Below, piece after piece: positions 60,015 to 64,000 of a stretch of DNA of 64,000 nt. Position 1 is the first letter of the stretch, and every line of letters begins with the position of its first letter. The notes below the pieces were generated by a model that searched no databases, had not been told where the DNA came from, and worked only from the letters and a program-made list of their open reading frames with translations. Source of the DNA: a bacterium (GTDB taxonomy: Bacteria > Gemmatimonadota > Glassbacteria > GWA2-58-10); assembly GCA_021372515.1 (NCBI GenBank), contig JAJFUG010000111.1, positions 1 to 64,000 on the forward strand, given 5' to 3'. The position numbers and the translations under genes are program-made.

Positions 60015-61054
60015 TCGTCCTCTGGCAGTGACGGTATATCCAGGAGCACCGGCTCCCGTCCAGGCGCCACCACCTGCACCCGCACGGTCGGCTCGTTTTT
60101 GGCGTCGCTGTAGCGCGCGGTCAGGGCCGCCCCCAGGCGCACCTCCTCCTGGCCGATCTCGCCCTCCAGGACCGTAAGTGGGCCCATCGCCTCCTCACAG
60201 ACGATCAGCACCAGGCCGTGGGTGTTTTTCTCCAGGAACAGGTTCTCGACCTCGTTGCGCCCCACTACCGCCTTGGCCCGCTCGTTGAGGCGGAAATGCC
60301 GCCCGACTTTGAGCAGCAGCACCTGCTGCGTGGTCAGGGTCTTCTTCGGCTGATGCTTGAACAGGTCCTGCAGGCGGCGGGCGTAGTTGAGATCGGTAAG
60401 GAAACAGCAGCCCCCGGCCGGCTGAGGGTAGTCCAGCAGCCCGAGCCGCTGGGCCAGCTCCATCTGCGGCTTGCGGGTGCGGCCCGAGAAATCGTACAGT
60501 TTCTCCCGGTCCACCCAGCCCTCGATCTCGGGCACGGTCGGCTCCAGCACCTTGGCCGAGAGGGGCCGCAGGATGTAGCCGGCCAGGCCGCTCTCTTTTT
60601 CGATCAGGCGCAAGGTCTTGCGCATCTGGCTCATCGGGCGCTGGCCCACCACCTCGCCGGTGATCAGGAACCTGGCCCCGACCCGCTCCATGTATTTGGC
60701 CGCCTGTTTCTGCATGTAGATCCGGCAGTCGATACAGGGGTTGATCGCGCTGCCGTAGCCGTGCTTGGGGCTGGTCAGGATGTCCATGTACTCGGCCGAG
60801 ATGTCGATTATCTCCACCGGGATGTGCCATTGGGCCCCGGTCTGCAGGGCCTCGTTGCGCACCGAGTCCGGGTCGATGTCGGCCCCCAGGCCGAGCATCC
60901 TGCGCTTGTGGTCGGTCAGGCAGAACCCGGTGTTGAAATTGACCCCGAGCACCTCCACCCCCTGGTCGGCCACGATCTTGACCGCCAGGGAGCTGTCCAG
61001 GCCGCCCGAGAGCATGGCCACGGCCTTTATTCTGTCAGGCTTTGCTTCCGCCAT
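59993..61054 (-). CDS. PP-loop tRNA thiolation enzyme homologue, Fe-S type
   Basis: A 353-residue protein with an ATP-pyrophosphatase PP-loop (MLSGGLDSS, residues 15-22) of the MnmA/ThiI type and a C-terminal NFACT-R-like domain (about 240-340). Cysteines NPCIDCR (C107, C110) and AGGCCFL (C216) form a CxxC...C group like that of [4Fe-4S]-dependent thiolases TtuA/NcsA, in place of the Cys pair of classical MnmA. It probably thiolates a tRNA uridine; which one is not shown. The start at 61054 (second ATG) has AAGGAG 7 bases upstream; ATG at 61060 is too close to it. Overlaps both neighbours. Confidence 0.7.
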   Translation of the reverse strand: MAEAKPDRIKAVAMLSGGLDSSLAVKIVADQGVEVLGVNFNTGFCLTDHKRRMLGLGADIDPDSVRNEALQTGAQWHIPVEIIDISAEYMDILTSPKHGYGSAINPCIDCRIYMQKQAAKYMERVGARFLITGEVVGQRPMSQMRKTLRLIEKESGLAGYILRPLSAKVLEPTVPEIEGWVDREKLYDFSGRTRKPQMELAQRLGLLDYPQPAGGCCFLTDLNYARRLQDLFKHQPKKTLTTQQVLLLKVGRHFRLNERAKAVVGRNEVENLFLEKNTHGLVLIVCEEAMGPLTVLEGEIGQEEVRLGAALTARYSDAKNEPTVRVQVVAPGREPVLLDIPSLPEDECERMRL

Positions 61055-61700
61055 TATCATACTCCTTTCTCAATCCCTCGATCAGCACGTACCGTCCCAG
61101 CGGCAGCACCTCAACCCCATCCGGGAACGAGCCCAGGAACAGGGGGTTGTCGCACATGCCGCCCGAGAGGTAAAACCGCCGCGGCGCACCGATGAAATTC
61201 CAGGCGTTGAGCGCCAGGCCGCGGGTGAAATCGGCCACCGCGCGCGCGGGGCTTTCCCCGGCCGCGATGGACTCGAAGATTTGCTCCATGCCCAGCACCC
61301 CGCAGGTGATCCCCAGGGCGCGTCCCCCTGCGGGTATGGCAGCCGGATCGAGCGAAAAGTAGCTCAACAGCAACTCCAGGGTGAACCCGGTCAGGGCGCC
61401 GCATTTGACCGACCAGTTCATCTCATCCACCCGGCGGCCGCTCACACGCAGGTATTTCACATCCCGGCTGCCGATATCCAGCACCGTGAAATCCGTCTCC
61501 GCCACCAGCTCGAGCGCCCCGGCCCCCAGGGCGATCAACTCGTTGACCGCCCTGGCTGCCCGCTCGCGCGTGTTGTGGCCGGTGGCCAGGTCGGCGCGCA
61601 GGGCCGGCGGAAGGTCCTTGGTCCGCTGGAGCGAGGCCGCGCCGCTTTCCGTGTCGTACAGCTTGGTCCAGGAGGTGCCGAAATCGGCCAGAAGAGCCAT
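61035..61700 (-). CDS. BadF/HgdC-like ATPase, probable ATP-driven Fe-S electron activator
   Basis: A 221-residue ASKHA-fold ATPase resembling activators of 2-hydroxyacyl-CoA dehydratases. It has 'LLADFGTSWTKLYD' (phosphate 1), 'FTVLDIGSRDVKYLRV' (phosphate 2), KCGALTG (C100) and ITCGVLGMEQ (C133) at the positions where HgdC holds a [4Fe-4S] cluster between two subunits, and 'FYLSGGMCDNP' for adenosine. Its stop overlaps the thiolase start by 20 bases, so the pair is translationally coupled. No dehydratase is present. I infer that it donates energised electrons to, or repairs the cluster of, the thiolase. Confidence 0.65.
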   Translation of the reverse strand: MALLADFGTSWTKLYDTESGAASLQRTKDLPPALRADLATGHNTRERAARAVNELIALGAGALELVAETDFTVLDIGSRDVKYLRVSGRRVDEMNWSVKCGALTGFTLELLLSYFSLDPAAIPAGGRALGITCGVLGMEQIFESIAAGESPARAVADFTRGLALNAWNFIGAPRRFYLSGGMCDNPLFLGSFPDGVEVLPLGRYVLIEGLRKEYDNGGSKA

Positions 61701-62016
61701 CCGCTGAGCAAGCCTCCACTTTACGTACGAGTGAATTAACAGCCTATTCCAGTGCAACAACATAAGATAGCTGATTTTGCACTGAAACGCCAGACGTTGT
61801 GCAGGGGCGCTCCAGCTCCCGGTCCGACGCGAATGAAAACAACGTAAAATGCTGTTAACAAATAGTTTAAACGAATGAGTGTCCTGTTTGGGCGGCGCCG
61901 GACCGCGCTGGCGCAGGGACGAAAACACTGCGCCCGGCCCGCGCGCGGGTTGTATTTTGGGCCGGTCCCGCTTATTTTGGGATGTCGCACCTCTTCCCAC
62001 TTCACCGGCCAGGACA
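61701..62016. other. Divergent intergenic region with inverted repeats
   Basis: A 316-base gap without a gene. It holds CAGTGCAA and TTGCACTG (61750-61784, 19-base spacer) and the palindromes TGTTAACA (61853-61860) and GTTTAAAC (61865-61872). These are candidate operators between the tRNA-modification operon and the amidase-like gene. Confidence 0.4.
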
Positions 62017-63840
62017 ATGCAGACAAGAGCCATCGGTCACAGGACAGTCGTTGCCGTCGTGTTTGCCGCGCTCATGCTGCTGGTGGCGGCCTTGCTTCCG
62101 CTCGCACCGGGACCGGGCTGCCTCTACGCCCAGGACAGCGGCAACGGCAGCGACAGCGGGCAGGGCCCGTCCCAGGTGAAAATGGGGGCCAGCCTCTGGG
62201 AGACCCTGATCGAAAGCGGGGTCAACCCGGCGCAGTGGAAAGAGATATTCCAGTACAACAAGGCCCACAACCCGGCGTTCCGCCGCGTCCGCTCGGCCAA
62301 GTCCATCCCGCGCGGCACCGTGATCCTCCTGCCCTCCGAGGGCGAGGCCGCGGTCTCCGCCGCCGCTCCGGCCAAGATTGGCAAGAAGAAAGCCCCCGCC
62401 GCACCGGCCGGCCGCATCGCTGTGCGCGACACGGTCACGTTCCTGGACGGCTTGCAGTTCCTGGAGATCGACGCCGGGGGACGGCGCCATGTGAACGAGA
62501 TTATCGCCCGCTACTGTGTCCCCGCCGGCCTGACCGACAGCCGCGCCCGCGCCCTGCTCGAACGCAGCGTGGTGAGTGATCTGCGCGACCTCTACCACCG
62601 GATGGACCGCGAATTCGCGCTCCGCGACCGAACTTTCTACCTCCCGCTCTACCTTCTGGCCGAGAACCACAAGTCATTAGAAAACCGTATCGAGTCGGCT
62701 TTCACCGACCCGGCCCGTTTCGTCCCGCGCGACAGCGTTCCGGGCGCGGACCCGGCCGACCTCGTCCACGTGGCCGCCGCGGGCGAGACCTACCGCGGCC
62801 TGGCCAAAATCTACGCGCCCGACCCGGCGGCTTTCCCGGAGCGCTACCCGTTCCGCCGCGACCCGGAGGACCACCTGGGCTACATGGCCCAGCTCATACG
62901 CCACTACAACGGCAACCAGCCGCTCTGGCCCGGACAGCGCTACTATATCCCGTCCTGGCTGCCCCAGGGCCGTTACTATGACAGCATCCCCGAGGTGATC
63001 CTCACCTCGCGCACTCGCGACAAGCTGGTCTATTCCAACGGCCTCACTGTCTACCTGGACAACCATGTCACGCGCAAGAAAACCTACTGGCAGCGTCGCG
63101 AGAAATACTATCCCCCGCTGGAGCGGAAGCTTCCGGACGGCAGGCCGGCTTTCCCCGACATGCTGCTCTGGCACCGCACCGGCCTGGAGCCCGAGATCGA
63201 GGAGATACTGCGCGGACGGGGCAAGCAGCATTTCAGCCTGCGCTACATCTACCGCACCTCCGTGGCCAATTACTACATAGATGAGAACGGCCAGTGCTAC
63301 CTGATCGTGGACCCGGAGAAAAACGCCCGCGACCACGCCGGCTCGCCCTACGACTACCGCTGCTTCTGGGACGGCGAGGCCAATGTCTCGGATGTCTCGA
63401 TATCGGTGGAGGTGGAGGGCTGGTTCCAGGGCGACCTGAGCGGCGCTCAGCTCGAGACCGCCCTGCGCCTGCAGCAGATGCTGCGCTCGCGCTGGATCAT
63501 CCCGGAGTGCCGGGTGCTGGACCACCGCAAGGTGGCCTGCCGCCGCGGCCCCGACCTTCGCCTGGAGCGCGGCCGCAAGGCGGATGGCCTCTCCCGTTCC
63601 GACCGTCTGGCCCTGGATATCCGCCCGGTGCTGGACCCGGATGTCCTGCGCGGCCTGGTGGACCCCAACCTGGACGGCCTCCAGCGCCGTCAGGCCGACA
63701 GCCTCGACTACTGGTACCGGGTGGAGCTCGACCCGGACCTGGAGGAGACGGCCGGGCGCGTGGGCTGGCATCTGCAGGATGGTCGCTGGCTGCGGCCCAG
63801 CGCCACCGGGGCGGTGGATTCGTTTCCAGCCACGAAATGA
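62017..63840 (+). CDS. Secreted LysM-like/N-acetylmuramoyl-alanine amidase-like protein
   Basis: A 607-residue exported protein. Signal peptide MQTRAIGHRTVVAVVFAALMLL. Two LysM-like segments: 'GASLWETLIESGVNPAQWKEIFQYNK' and 'VAAAGETYRGLAKIYAP' ending 'LWPGQRYYIPSWL'. The C-terminal third resembles amidase type 2: 'MLLWHRTGLEPEI', 'YYIDENGQCYLIV', 'SISVEVEGWF' and 'RVLDHRKVACRRGPD', including two putative zinc His residues. It likely cleaves or binds peptidoglycan. AGGACA precedes the ATG at 62017. Confidence 0.65.
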   Translation: MQTRAIGHRTVVAVVFAALMLLVAALLPLAPGPGCLYAQDSGNGSDSGQGPSQVKMGASLWETLIESGVNPAQWKEIFQYNKAHNPAFRRVRSAKSIPRGTVILLPSEGEAAVSAAAPAKIGKKKAPAAPAGRIAVRDTVTFLDGLQFLEIDAGGRRHVNEIIARYCVPAGLTDSRARALLERSVVSDLRDLYHRMDREFALRDRTFYLPLYLLAENHKSLENRIESAFTDPARFVPRDSVPGADPADLVHVAAAGETYRGLAKIYAPDPAAFPERYPFRRDPEDHLGYMAQLIRHYNGNQPLWPGQRYYIPSWLPQGRYYDSIPEVILTSRTRDKLVYSNGLTVYLDNHVTRKKTYWQRREKYYPPLERKLPDGRPAFPDMLLWHRTGLEPEIEEILRGRGKQHFSLRYIYRTSVANYYIDENGQCYLIVDPEKNARDHAGSPYDYRCFWDGEANVSDVSISVEVEGWFQGDLSGAQLETALRLQQMLRSRWIIPECRVLDHRKVACRRGPDLRLERGRKADGLSRSDRLALDIRPVLDPDVLRGLVDPNLDGLQRRQADSLDYWYRVELDPDLEETAGRVGWHLQDGRWLRPSATGAVDSFPATK

Positions 63841-63861
63841 TTTCCAGGTCGACGTCCCGTT

Positions 63862-63890
63862 TTGACAAAACCTCCGCAATCCAGTAACTT
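63862..63890 (+). promoter_or_regulatory. Possible promoter at the window end
   Basis: TTGACA (63862), a 17-base spacer and TAACTT (63885). The downstream gene lies outside the window; nothing else is seen from 63841 to 64000. Confidence 0.3.
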
Positions 63891-64000
63891 TTATACGGAA
63901 GCCCCGTTTGAACCGTTCCGGCCCTGTGTCCGGAGCCTCCATTTCCCCGAAATTCACCCGGCGTCGGACTGATTCTTATACCTTAACCGTATTGCACCCG

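Overview
The window looks like chromosome from a GC-rich, diderm, uncultured-type bacterium, most plausibly of the FCB superphylum or a neighbouring candidate phylum (Latescibacteria/Glassbacteria-like). The reasons are a PorX-type response regulator with a PglZ domain, an OmpH/Skp chaperone and a DUF481 beta-barrel protein (outer membrane), Tat-exported Gfo/Idh/MocA and nitrilase-family proteins, and secreted heparinase-like polysaccharide lyases carrying dockerin-type calcium repeats. This placement is inference; no rRNA or tRNA gene is visible to anchor it.

Layout. 0-5 kb: mannose-1-phosphate guanylyltransferase, a periplasmic PQQ-type beta-propeller, a methyltransferase and an Rrf2 regulator. 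5-14.4 kb: three heparinase II/III-like secreted enzymes (two with dockerin tails) around an EAL-CBS-GGDEF c-di-GMP protein. 14.5-21 kb: LysE exporter, two GT9 glycosyltransferases flanking porX, and a secreted SGNH hydrolase. 21-30.5 kb: a membrane PAS sensor, tex, a Gfo/Idh/MocA oxidoreductase and an exported TudS-like protein, interrupted by two AT-rich defence insertions: an AAA15 ATPase/RloB pair (AbiL-like) at 22.4-24.35 kb and an ApeA-type HEPN protein at 28.3-29.7 kb. 30.5-35.2 kb: HAD hydrolase, ligA, DUF481 barrel and palindromic repeats. 35.5-40.8 kb: an envelope-stress-like operon of HtrA protease, sensor kinase, NtrC-type regulator and OmpH. 41-50.9 kb: nitrilase-family protein, GT39-like membrane glycosyltransferase, a second Gfo/Idh/MocA protein, GNAT acetyltransferase, SixA, DUF4091 protein, TPR protein and DUF218 protein.

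50.9-56.5 kb holds a run led by a 951-residue protein that I do not recognise. It is built from eight repeats with an almost exact 118-residue period, and is followed by a SPOR-domain envelope protein, a small four-cysteine protein, an AmmeMemoRadiSam-type radical SAM enzyme and queE. 56.5-61.7 kb, on the minus strand, is a tRNA-modification operon: a BadF/HgdC-like ATPase, an Fe-S-type PP-loop tRNA thiolase homologue, mnmE and mnmG. Two parS centromere sites sit at the 5' end of mnmG, which suggests that the replication origin is near. The window ends with a LysM/amidase-like secreted protein.

The best candidates for something new are the eight-repeat protein and its neighbours, and the coupling of an ATP-driven Fe-S activator to a tRNA thiolase. 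The defence insertions are recognisable families in an unusual host.
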